A stretch of DNA of 5,844 bases from an uncultured Selenomonadaceae bacterium. GTDB taxonomy: Bacteria; Bacillota; Negativicutes; Selenomonadales; Selenomonadaceae. The DNA lies in assembly GCA_905236665.1 (NCBI GenBank), contig CAJONF010000231.1, forward strand, positions 1 through 5,844, read 5' to 3'. Position 1 is the first letter of the stretch. Each line of letters opens with the position of its first letter. The notes beneath the pieces were generated by a model. That model ran no database searches. It worked only from the letters and a program-made list of their open reading frames with translations, and was not told where the DNA came from. This document shows, piece after piece, positions 1-5,757 of this stretch. A program made the position numbers and the translations under genes.

Positions 1-1
1 A

Positions 2-70
2 AGTAGCCTCGGCAAAAGCGGACGCGGCGAAGCAGGAATGGGACATAAAGGTTTTTATAACTTTTTGTAA
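2..70 (+). CDS. Possible 3' end of an unidentified upstream gene (partial)
   Basis: The frame beginning at base 2 is open from the window edge to a TAA at 68-70 and encodes 22 residues ending in GMGHKGFYNFL. Its codons (GGC, CGC, GAA, AAA, TTT) resemble those of the confident genes here. A second frame (from base 3) is also open, to a TAG at 114-116, but would overlap argJ by 25 bases, so I prefer the first. I do not recognise the peptide; it does not look like the end of ArgC, the usual upstream neighbour of argJ. The fragment is too short to be sure it is coding. Confidence 0.3.
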   Translation, partial: SSLGKSGRGEAGMGHKGFYNFL

Positions 71-91
71 GTTCTCAGTAACGGCTTTTAA

Positions 92-1303
92 ATGTTCAAT
101 GACAATCATAAAATAGCGGGCGTCGCTTATCCGCAAGGCTTTAAAGCGGCGGGCGTTCGCGCAGGTATCAAAAAAAATGGAAATCTCGACGTGGCTGTTA
201 TCTACACGGAAAAAGAAGCGGCGGTTGCTGGCGTCTTTACAAAAAATTTAGTAGCGGCGGCTCCGGTTCTCGTGAGCAAAAAAATCGTGGCGACTGGTTC
301 GGCTCATGCTGTTGTTGCAAATGCCGGTTGTGCTAATGCGTGCACCGGTGAGCAAGGTCTTCGCGATGCTGAGAAAATGGCGCAAATTGCCGCGCAGGAA
401 CTCAACTGCAAAGCCGACGACGTGATTGTTGCCTCGACAGGGGTAATCGGCCCGAATCTGCCTATGGACAAAATGGAAGCCGGAATTAAAAACGCCGTGC
501 AAAAACTTTCCCGCGAAGGTTCTGTCAACGCCGGCAACGCTATTATCACCACGGATACATATTCCAAAGCCTGTGCAACCGAAGTTGAGATTGGCGGCGT
601 GGAAGTTCGTTTTGGCGCGATAGCTAAAGGCTCCGGCATGATTCGCCCCGATATGGCAACAATGCTTTGCTTTATCACCACCGACGCCGATATTGACCAA
701 AAACTTTTGCAAACGGCTTTGAGCGACGCGACTGAAGTTTCTTTTAATTGTATGTCCGTGGACGGCGATATGAGCACAAATGATACTGTTGTTGTCTTGG
801 CGAATGGCGCGGCTGGCAATAAAAAAATCGTCACCAAAGATGACGACTACGAAAAATTTTTTGCAACGTTAAAAAATATTTGCATTGAACTTGCCAAACG
901 CATTGCTGCTGATGGCGAAGGCGCAACGAAATTTTTAACTATTAATGTCATGGGCGCGCAGACCTTCGCGGACGCTAAACGTGTCGGAATGAGCGTTGCA
1001 AATTCTCCGCTCGTTAAAACTGCATTTTTCGGACAAGATCCAAATCCCGGCAGAACTATTTGCGCGGTCGGTTATTCCGGCGTGCAGGTTGCCCCCGAAA
1101 AAATTTCTATTCAATTCGGCGGGCTGACTGTTTATAAAGCCGGTCTTGTCACGAAATTTGACGAAGAGGCAATGAGAAAAATTTTAGCCGCGCATGATAT
1201 TGTTGTTGATATTGACCTTGGATTGGGCGACGCGCAGGCAACCATTTATACTTGCGATTTGAGTTTCCAATACGTAAAGATTAATGCCGATTACACAACC
1301 TGA
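92..1303 (+). CDS. argJ: Glutamate N-acetyltransferase / amino-acid N-acetyltransferase (ArgJ)
   Basis: ArgJ moves the acetyl group from N-acetylornithine to glutamate, recycling it in cytoplasmic arginine synthesis; bifunctional members also use acetyl-CoA to make N-acetylglutamate. The 403-residue product has the usual family length. Visible hallmarks are the N-terminal PQGFKAAGVRAGIKK block (residues 14-28), the STGVIG oxyanion-hole region (115-120), the self-cleavage site PDMATML (187-192), DGEGATK (274-280), and the typical end CDLSFQYVKINADYTT. By family knowledge the precursor cuts itself between Ala189 and Thr190, and Thr190 becomes the nucleophile of the beta chain. The ATG at 92 directly follows an in-frame TAA (89-91), so no earlier start is possible. 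No Shine-Dalgarno sequence is visible before it, unlike its neighbours. No other arg gene follows; the next gene is convergent. Whether it is mono- or bifunctional cannot be read from sequence. Confidence 0.95.
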   Translation: MFNDNHKIAGVAYPQGFKAAGVRAGIKKNGNLDVAVIYTEKEAAVAGVFTKNLVAAAPVLVSKKIVATGSAHAVVANAGCANACTGEQGLRDAEKMAQIAAQELNCKADDVIVASTGVIGPNLPMDKMEAGIKNAVQKLSREGSVNAGNAIITTDTYSKACATEVEIGGVEVRFGAIAKGSGMIRPDMATMLCFITTDADIDQKLLQTALSDATEVSFNCMSVDGDMSTNDTVVVLANGAAGNKKIVTKDDDYEKFFATLKNICIELAKRIAADGEGATKFLTINVMGAQTFADAKRVGMSVANSPLVKTAFFGQDPNPGRTICAVGYSGVQVAPEKISIQFGGLTVYKAGLVTKFDEEAMRKILAAHDIVVDIDLGLGDAQATIYTCDLSFQYVKINADYTT

Positions 1304-1309
1304 TTAAAA

Positions 1310-2515
1310 TTATTCTTTCCAAAAATTATCGTCAAACAAAATTTTTCCCGCGTCAACTTGATGATTCAAAAGTTCTTCTGCCTTAGTGAGCTGAAGATCT
1401 TCCGAATCCAAGTTGAGGTCGTACATTTGGTGCGGCGGCGCGGGAATTTTTATTTCCACATCGGGCGATACACCAACGCCGTCGATACATTTGCCATTAG
1501 GCGTGTAATATTTCGCGATTGTGAGTTTCAAGCCGTCATTGTGCGCCATGGGAATTAGTGTTTGCACAGAGCCTTTGCCATAGGAAGTTTCGCCGACGAT
1601 AATCGCCGCCTTTGTATCTTGCAATGCACCCGCTAAAAGTTCCGCCGCGCTGGCACTATTTCTATCGAGCAAAACGATAATCGGGAAATTCGCGGCAGGT
1701 AAATCCGAGGTGTAAACTTCTTTCGAGCCGTCACGCTTAATCACCGAAGTAACTGTTCCGGCAGGGACAATTTCTCCTGCAACTTCAACGCAACTGGTGA
1801 TGACGCCGCCTGGATTTTGCCGCAAGTCAAGGACAAGACCTTTCATGCCGGAATTTTTAAGTTCGTTAAGCGCAGATTTAAATTCGTCGCCGGTGTTCTC
1901 GCTGAAGTTTGAAATTTTCATGTAACCAAGCCGATTATCAATCATTTTTCCGGCAACCGTGCGCGTATGAATACTTTCTCGCGTCAAATTAAAAGTTAAA
2001 TCTTCCGAGCCTTCGCGGTGAATTAAAAGTTCAACGGGTGTTCCGACTTGCCCGCGGATTCTTAACGCAACTTCGCCTGAAGTCATTTCATCGACCGGAT
2101 AACCGTCAACAGCTAAAATTTGATCTTCTGCCAAAAGTCCCGCCCTAAATCCGGGACCATCGGGAATGACGCTCATAATTTGCACGCCGCCATTTTTAAA
2201 GCCCATGTAAACGCCAATCCCCCCAAAAGCTCCGCTCGTTTCCGCACGCAACTGGCTGTAAAGTTGTGGTGCAAGATAAATCGAGTGCGGATCGTTAAGA
2301 GAATTAACCATGCCGCTTATCGCGCCGTCAATCAATTTCCCGCGTTCAACTTCTTGCACGTAATTTCCTTCGATAAATCTCATCGCGACAAAAAATCTGC
2401 CGAGGTCAAGCGCGTTTGATGAATTCAATCCCAATAAAAAGCATACCAGACCCAAAGTCAATGCCGCGCTTATCAGTGCTGTTAAAATTATTCCGCCAAA
2501 AATTTTTTTATTCAT
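1310..2515 (-). CDS. Membrane-anchored S41 family carboxyl-terminal processing serine protease (CtpA/CtpB type)
   Basis: A 401-residue protease expected outside the cytoplasmic membrane, where Ctp enzymes trim or degrade envelope proteins such as cell-wall hydrolases. Residues 5-29 form a hydrophobic N-terminal segment after MNKK, acting as signal anchor or signal peptide. A helical region (about 40-90) is followed by a PDZ domain (about 95-168, starting GAFGGIGVYMG and including GLLAEDQILAVDG) and the S41 core (about 190-350). The core includes LDLRQNPGG (229-237), DRNSASAAE (284-292) and YGKGSVQ (312-318). By alignment with E. coli Prc and B. subtilis CtpB, the catalytic residues should be Ser289, Lys314 (same 25-residue spacing) and Gln318. 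There is no C-terminal peptidoglycan-binding domain, only a short acidic tail. The start has a strong ribosome binding site. The gene is divergent from kdsB and convergent with argJ, so it is probably transcribed alone. Its substrate is unknown. Confidence 0.93.
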   Translation of the reverse strand: MNKKIFGGIILTALISAALTLGLVCFLLGLNSSNALDLGRFFVAMRFIEGNYVQEVERGKLIDGAISGMVNSLNDPHSIYLAPQLYSQLRAETSGAFGGIGVYMGFKNGGVQIMSVIPDGPGFRAGLLAEDQILAVDGYPVDEMTSGEVALRIRGQVGTPVELLIHREGSEDLTFNLTRESIHTRTVAGKMIDNRLGYMKISNFSENTGDEFKSALNELKNSGMKGLVLDLRQNPGGVITSCVEVAGEIVPAGTVTSVIKRDGSKEVYTSDLPAANFPIIVLLDRNSASAAELLAGALQDTKAAIIVGETSYGKGSVQTLIPMAHNDGLKLTIAKYYTPNGKCIDGVGVSPDVEIKIPAPPHQMYDLNLDSEDLQLTKAEELLNHQVDAGKILFDDNFWKE

Positions 2516-2521
2516 AGGCGT

Positions 2522-2531
2522 GACCTCCTCC
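2522..2531 (-). promoter_or_regulatory. Ribosome binding site of the S41 protease gene
   Basis: The minus strand reads GGAGGAGGTC here, an extended match to the anti-Shine-Dalgarno sequence, ending 6 bases before the ATG (2515-2513). It fixes the start of the protease so that the hydrophobic N-terminus is included. Confidence 0.85.
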
Positions 2532-2548
2532 CGCCAAAATTTTCTGCC

Positions 2549-2557
2549 ACTATACCA
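2549..2557 (-). promoter_or_regulatory. Candidate extended -10 promoter for the S41 protease gene
   Basis: The minus strand reads TGGTATAGT, a TGN extension joined to a -10 hexamer matching TATAAT at 5 of 6 positions. No good -35 hexamer lies 16-18 bases upstream, which is normal for extended -10 promoters. Initiation about 7 bases downstream would give a leader of roughly 27 bases containing the ribosome binding site. Prediction by eye only. Confidence 0.5.
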
Positions 2558-2559
2558 AC

Positions 2560-2572
2560 TTTTTCTGAAAAA
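2560..2572. repeat. Short perfect palindrome TTTTTC-T-GAAAAA in the divergent intergenic region
   Basis: Two 6-base arms are separated by one base. The palindrome lies just upstream of the candidate -10 of the protease gene, over its -35 zone, and about 17 bases upstream of the candidate -35 of kdsB. It could bind a regulator of either gene. The arms are mostly A/T runs, so in this AT-rich spacer the match could be chance. Confidence 0.3.
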
Positions 2573-2589
2573 TTTATTAAAAATCTTGT

Positions 2590-2618
2590 TTGCCGCGTCC
2601 TGTTGATTGTGTTAAGAT
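2590..2618 (+). promoter_or_regulatory. Candidate sigma-70-type promoter of the kds operon
   Basis: TTGCCG (2590-2595) and TAAGAT (2613-2618) are separated by exactly 17 bases; each matches the consensus hexamer at 4 of 6 positions. Initiation near 2625 would leave a leader of about 23 bases with the kdsB ribosome binding site CGGAGG at 2635-2640. This is the only non-coding gap in front of the kds genes, so the operon promoter should lie in it. Prediction by eye only. Confidence 0.5.
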
Positions 2619-2647
2619 AAGCGCAATAAATTTTCGGAGGTTTTGAC

Positions 2648-3379
2648 ATGAAATCTATTTGCGTAATACCTGCGCGTTATTCGTCTACACGTCTGCCTGG
2701 CAAACCTTTAAAAGATATTTGCGGCGAGCCGATGATTTGTCGCGTGTTTGAGCGGGCTAAAAAGGCTAAATCCGTCGCTGAAGTTATCGTTGCCACTGAC
2801 GACGAAAGAATTTTATGTGCAGTAGAAAAAAATTTCGGAAAAGCGATGATGACCCGCGCCGATCACAAAACTGGTACCGACCGTCTTGCTGAAGTGGCAG
2901 AAAAATTTCCCGACGCTGAAATTATTGTTAATGTTCAGGGTGATGAGCCGCTAATTGAACCGAGTTTGATTGATGAACTTGTCGCGGAATTTGTTAAGGA
3001 TAAAAATTTGCAGATGGCGACCGTCGCTACAGAACTTTTGGACGCTGAAGAGATAAAAAATCCAAACAATGTCAAAGTCGTTATGGACAAAAATAATAAT
3101 GCGCTTTACTTTTCGCGTTCGATGATACCTTATCCACGCAATGCCGGCGCAAAAGTTTTCAAACACATTGGCATTTATGCCTATCGTAGAAATTTTTTGT
3201 TAGATTATGCTAGAATGGAGCCTACGCCGCTAGAAAAATCCGAATCTCTTGAACAACTGCGCGCCCTGGAAAATGGCTTTAAAATTCGCGTGATAAAAAG
3301 TTCGTGCAAGTTCGTTGGTGTAGATACGGAAGAAGATTTGCGCCTCGTCAATGAAATTTATCGTCAGGAGGGATTTTAA
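2648..3379 (+). CDS. kdsB: 3-deoxy-manno-octulosonate cytidylyltransferase (CMP-Kdo synthetase)
   Basis: KdsB joins Kdo to CMP using CTP, giving CMP-Kdo, the cytoplasmic donor for Kdo transfer to lipid A. The 243 residues match the family's usual length of about 245-250. The nucleotide-binding motif IPARYSSTRLPGKPL occupies residues 7-21, GTDR 76-79 and VNVQGDEP 94-101. Asp99 and Asp226 (in GVDTEEDL, 224-231) correspond to the two Mg-binding aspartates of E. coli KdsB (98 and 225). HIGIYAYR (173-180) and LEQLRALENG (201-210) are also typical. The ATG is preceded at 7 bases by CGGAGG. It is the first gene of the operon although it catalyses the last of the four steps. Its stop abuts the kdsA start with no gap. 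Confidence 0.96.
   Translation: MKSICVIPARYSSTRLPGKPLKDICGEPMICRVFERAKKAKSVAEVIVATDDERILCAVEKNFGKAMMTRADHKTGTDRLAEVAEKFPDAEIIVNVQGDEPLIEPSLIDELVAEFVKDKNLQMATVATELLDAEEIKNPNNVKVVMDKNNNALYFSRSMIPYPRNAGAKVFKHIGIYAYRRNFLLDYARMEPTPLEKSESLEQLRALENGFKIRVIKSSCKFVGVDTEEDLRLVNEIYRQEGF
3366..3373 (+). promoter_or_regulatory. Ribosome binding site of kdsA, inside kdsB
   Basis: AGGAGGGA lies within the last codons of kdsB and ends 6 bases before the kdsA ATG at 3380. It supports the zero-gap junction and points to coupled translation of the two genes. Confidence 0.8.
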
Positions 3380-4189
3380 ATGAACAAAGTTAAAGTTGGC
3401 AACATTGAATTTGGCGGCGGCAAATTAGTTTTGCTCGCTGGACCTTGCGTGCTTGAGGGATTCGAGCGCAGTTTAAAAATCGGGCGGCGTGCTAAAGAAA
3501 TTGCCGACAAGCTGGACATTCCCTATATTTTTAAGGCGTCGTTCGATAAAGCTAATCGTTCGTCGATAAAAAGTTATCGCGGACCGGGCATGATTGAAGG
3601 CTTAAAAATTTTGGCTGAAATTAAGCGCGAATTGAATGTTCCGATCGTCACGGATATTCACGAAACCTATCAAGCAGAGCCGGTCGCTGAAGTCGCCGAC
3701 ATTTTGCAAATTCCCGCATTCCTTTGCAGACAAACCGATTTGCTTATTGCCGCCGCCAAAACCGGCAAGGCTGTCAACGTAAAAAAGGCGCAATTTTTAT
3801 CTGCACGGGATATGATTAATGTTGTCGAGAAACTTAGCACTCAAACGGAAAAAATTTTGCTCACGGAGCGCGGAACTTCCTTTGGTTATAATAATCTTGT
3901 CGTCGATATGCGCGGTTTGCCGATTATGCGCGGATTTGGCTGTCCTGTGATTTTTGACGGAACACACAGCGTACAACTGCCTGGCGGCGCGGGTTCGAGT
4001 TCGGGCGGTCAAAGAGAATTTGTAGAATATCTGGTTAAGGCGGCGTGTGCAGTTGGTATCGACGGTTTATTTTTGGAAGTGCACGATAATCCGGCAGAAG
4101 GACTTTCAGACGGCGCGAATATGATCGCTCTTGACAATCTGGAAAAAATTTTGGCGAGCGCGTTAAGAATTCACGAGGCGACAAAATGA
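3380..4189 (+). CDS. kdsA: 3-deoxy-8-phosphooctulonate synthase (Kdo-8-phosphate synthase), metal-dependent class
   Basis: KdsA condenses phosphoenolpyruvate with arabinose-5-phosphate to Kdo-8-phosphate in the cytoplasm. The 269-residue TIM-barrel protein carries LLAGPCVLEG (18-27), FKASFDKANRSS (51-62), DIHE (92-95), LTERGTSFGYNNLVVDMRGL (161-180), IFDGTHSVQLPGG (191-203), FLEVHDNP (231-238) and LSDGANM (242-248). The KANRSS motif separates it from the related DAHP synthases. Cys23 sits where the metal-dependent Aquifex enzyme has Cys11 and where the metal-free E. coli enzyme has Asn. His196, Glu233 and Asp244 complete the ligand set, with the Aquifex spacing of 37 and 11 residues between them. 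The start is fixed by AGGAGGGA just upstream. The gene ends in an ATGA overlap with the isomerase gene, whose product supplies its substrate. Confidence 0.96.
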   Translation: MNKVKVGNIEFGGGKLVLLAGPCVLEGFERSLKIGRRAKEIADKLDIPYIFKASFDKANRSSIKSYRGPGMIEGLKILAEIKRELNVPIVTDIHETYQAEPVAEVADILQIPAFLCRQTDLLIAAAKTGKAVNVKKAQFLSARDMINVVEKLSTQTEKILLTERGTSFGYNNLVVDMRGLPIMRGFGCPVIFDGTHSVQLPGGAGSSSGGQREFVEYLVKAACAVGIDGLFLEVHDNPAEGLSDGANMIALDNLEKILASALRIHEATK

Positions 4190-5154
4190 TAAAAGAAAAA
4201 GCGATTGAGACTTTAAAAATTGAGGCGGCGGCGATTGAAAATCTGATTCCGCGCATTGACGACGAATTTATTGCGGCGGCGGAAAAGATTATGCGTTGTC
4301 GTGGAAGAGTAGCGGTTACTGGCATGGGAAAATCCGGTCACGTCGGCAGAAAAATTGCGGCCACTCTTTCTTCAACCGGCACGCCGTCTTTTTTCATGCA
4401 CCCCGCCGAAGCTTATCACGGCGATTTGGGAATGCTCACTGAACGCGATATTTTAATTGCCATTTCAAATAGCGGCGAATCTTCCGAGATTGTAAATATT
4501 TTGCCTGTTGTAAGAAGAATCGGCGCGGAAATTATCGCCATGTGCGGCAAAAGATCTTCCACGCTCGGCAAAAACTGCGATTACTTTATAAATATCGGCG
4601 TCGATCGAGAAGCTTGTTCATTGGGCTTGGCTCCCACCGCCTCTACTACCGCAACGCTGGCTATGGGCGACGCGCTGGCTATGGCTTTAATGGACGAGAA
4701 AAATTTTACGTCGAACGATTTTGCACTATTCCACCCCGGCGGCGCATTGGGCAGAAAACTTTTGCTCACTGTTGGCGACGTTATGCACAGCGGCAAAGAT
4801 AATCCGATTGTCAAAGTCGGTGCCACTGCTAAGGACGCCCTGTTCGAGATGACGGCTAAAGGTTTGGGCGCAGTCTCGGTCGTTGACGATAAAAATAAAT
4901 TCGTCGGGTTGGTTACGGACGGAATTATTCGCCGCGCATTGGAAAAAAATCGCAGTTTCATTGATGAGCCTGTTGAACACATCATGTTTGAACAGCCATT
5001 AATTATCAGTGCGGATAAATTGGCGGCGGCGGCTTTATCTGTCATGGAAAAACATAAACCGCGCCCAGTTACAGTTTTGCCCGTCATTGACGATAAAAAT
5101 TTCCCCGTCGGAATGATTCACTTAACCGATTTACTGCGCCAAGGCGTTGTTTAA
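4186..5154 (+). CDS. kdsD: D-arabinose-5-phosphate isomerase (KdsD/KpsF family), SIS plus two CBS domains
   Basis: This enzyme converts ribulose-5-phosphate to arabinose-5-phosphate, the committed precursor of Kdo. The 322-residue protein has the standard layout: SIS sugar-isomerase domain (about 35-170) and two CBS domains (about 198-255 and 266-320). Motifs include VTGMGKSGHVGRKIAATLSS (44-63), HPAEAYHGDLGM (72-83), ISNSGESSEI (93-102), GLAPTASTTATLAMGDALA (147-165) and FHPGGALGRKLL (182-193). Lys49, Glu101, Glu142 and His183 correspond to the four catalytic residues of E. coli KdsD (59, 111, 152, 193) with a constant offset of 10. The start overlaps the kdsA stop as ATGA, with only a weak GAGG (4175-4178) upstream, so translation is probably coupled. 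The name kdsD rather than kpsF or gutQ rests on the Kdo operon, since these paralogues are alike in sequence. Confidence 0.94.
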   Translation: MIKEKAIETLKIEAAAIENLIPRIDDEFIAAAEKIMRCRGRVAVTGMGKSGHVGRKIAATLSSTGTPSFFMHPAEAYHGDLGMLTERDILIAISNSGESSEIVNILPVVRRIGAEIIAMCGKRSSTLGKNCDYFINIGVDREACSLGLAPTASTTATLAMGDALAMALMDEKNFTSNDFALFHPGGALGRKLLLTVGDVMHSGKDNPIVKVGATAKDALFEMTAKGLGAVSVVDDKNKFVGLVTDGIIRRALEKNRSFIDEPVEHIMFEQPLIISADKLAAAALSVMEKHKPRPVTVLPVIDDKNFPVGMIHLTDLLRQGVV

Positions 5155-5160
5155 AAATTT

Positions 5161-5166
5161 TGAGGA
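5161..5166 (+). promoter_or_regulatory. Ribosome binding site that decides the kdsC start
   Basis: TGAGGA lies 7 bases before the ATG at 5174. The longer reading, from a TTG at 5147 overlapping the end of the isomerase gene, has no such site and would translate through this sequence, so the ATG is preferred. Confidence 0.7.
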
Positions 5167-5173
5167 AAAATTT

Positions 5174-5746
5174 ATGAAAACTTCAGCTGACGCTCTTGAC
5201 AGAGCAAAAAAAATTAATTTAATAATATTCGACGTGGACGGAGTGCTCACTGACGGCGGCATTTATCACGGCGCGAACGGCGAACTTTTTAAACGTTTTC
5301 ACTGCCGCGACGGTTTTGGAATTACGCTGGCTCACTCTTGCGGCTTGAAAACTGCGATAATCACCGGCAGAACTTCCACCATGACAACTTTTCGTGCAAA
5401 AGAACTTGGAATTTCTGCCATCATGCAGGGACAAATGAATAAACGCGACGCTTACAAAAAAATCAAGGAGCAATTCAATTTGATTGACGACGAAATTTGC
5501 TACGTTGCCGACGATGTGATTGATTTGCCGGTATTTGTTCAAGTAGGTTTCAGAGCCGCGGTGGGCGATGCCGCTCCCGAAGTTATCGAACGCGCACATT
5601 TCGTAGCAAATAATTTCGGCGGGCATGGCGCAGTTCGCGAAATCCTAGAATTTATTTTAAAGGCTAAAGGATTTTGGCAAGAGATTATCGAACGCTACAC
5701 CGCGCCCGAATTCGACGATAAGCATTTGACCGCGCTCAATCAGTAG
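5174..5746 (+). CDS. kdsC: 3-deoxy-manno-octulosonate-8-phosphatase (KdsC), HAD superfamily
   Basis: KdsC hydrolyses Kdo-8-phosphate to Kdo, feeding KdsB. The 190-residue product is a short, cap-less HAD phosphatase of the KdsC type. Motif I is FDVDGVLTDG (19-28) with nucleophile Asp20 and acid/base Asp22. ITGR (63-66) gives motif II Thr64. NKRDAY (89-94) lies in the motif III lysine region. ADDVIDLPV (112-120) is motif IV with Asp113, Asp114 and Asp117. The tail GGHGAVRE (149-156) is the conserved C-terminal substrate loop of the family. Motif IV has Ala where GDD is usual, a small change unlikely to stop activity. About 20 charged residues follow the conserved end. I chose the ATG at 5174 because of its ribosome binding site; a TTG at 5147 would add nine residues. 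The gene lies 19 bases after the isomerase gene. Confidence 0.94.
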   Translation: MKTSADALDRAKKINLIIFDVDGVLTDGGIYHGANGELFKRFHCRDGFGITLAHSCGLKTAIITGRTSTMTTFRAKELGISAIMQGQMNKRDAYKKIKEQFNLIDDEICYVADDVIDLPVFVQVGFRAAVGDAAPEVIERAHFVANNFGGHGAVREILEFILKAKGFWQEIIERYTAPEFDDKHLTALNQ

Positions 5747-5750
5747 GAGG
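5745..5750 (+). promoter_or_regulatory. Ribosome binding site of the gene after kdsC
   Basis: AGGAGG, overlapping the kdsC stop codon TAG, lies 7 bases before the ATG at 5758. It strongly supports a real gene starting there and continuing the operon. Confidence 0.85.
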
Positions 5751-5757
5751 ATTTTCG

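Noticed and set aside
55..60. TATAAC as a -10 box for argJ
   Set aside because: No reasonable -35 hexamer lies at the right distance upstream, and it may fall inside the end of another gene.
304..837. Long minus-strand open frame (177 codons) inside argJ
   Set aside because: It lies entirely antisense to a confident gene, has no recognisable motif, and is explained by the codon bias of argJ.
1320..1347. AAAAATTA...AAAATTTTT stretch near the end of the protease gene as a terminator for argJ
   Set aside because: The arms are only A/T, the stem would be weak and imperfect, and it lacks the GC stem of an intrinsic terminator.
2219..2224. Run of six C (six G on the coding strand) in the protease gene as a second phase-variable tract
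   Set aside because: It is short and encodes a conserved glycine pair (GAFGGIG) in mid-gene, so normal coding explains it.
2603..2631. TTGATT plus AATAAAT-like alternative promoter for kdsB
   Set aside because: Its -10 would place transcription start at the ribosome binding site; the TTGCCG/TAAGAT pair with 17-base spacing fits better.
4581..5087. Long minus-strand open frame (168 codons) inside the isomerase gene
   Set aside because: It is antisense to conserved SIS and CBS coding sequence, with no motif and no ribosome binding context; a shadow of codon bias.
5147..5173. Upstream TTG start for kdsC, adding nine residues
   Set aside because: It overlaps the isomerase stop, has no ribosome binding site, and translates through the TGAGGA that serves the ATG at 5174. 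KdsC proteins normally begin shortly before the FDVDG motif.
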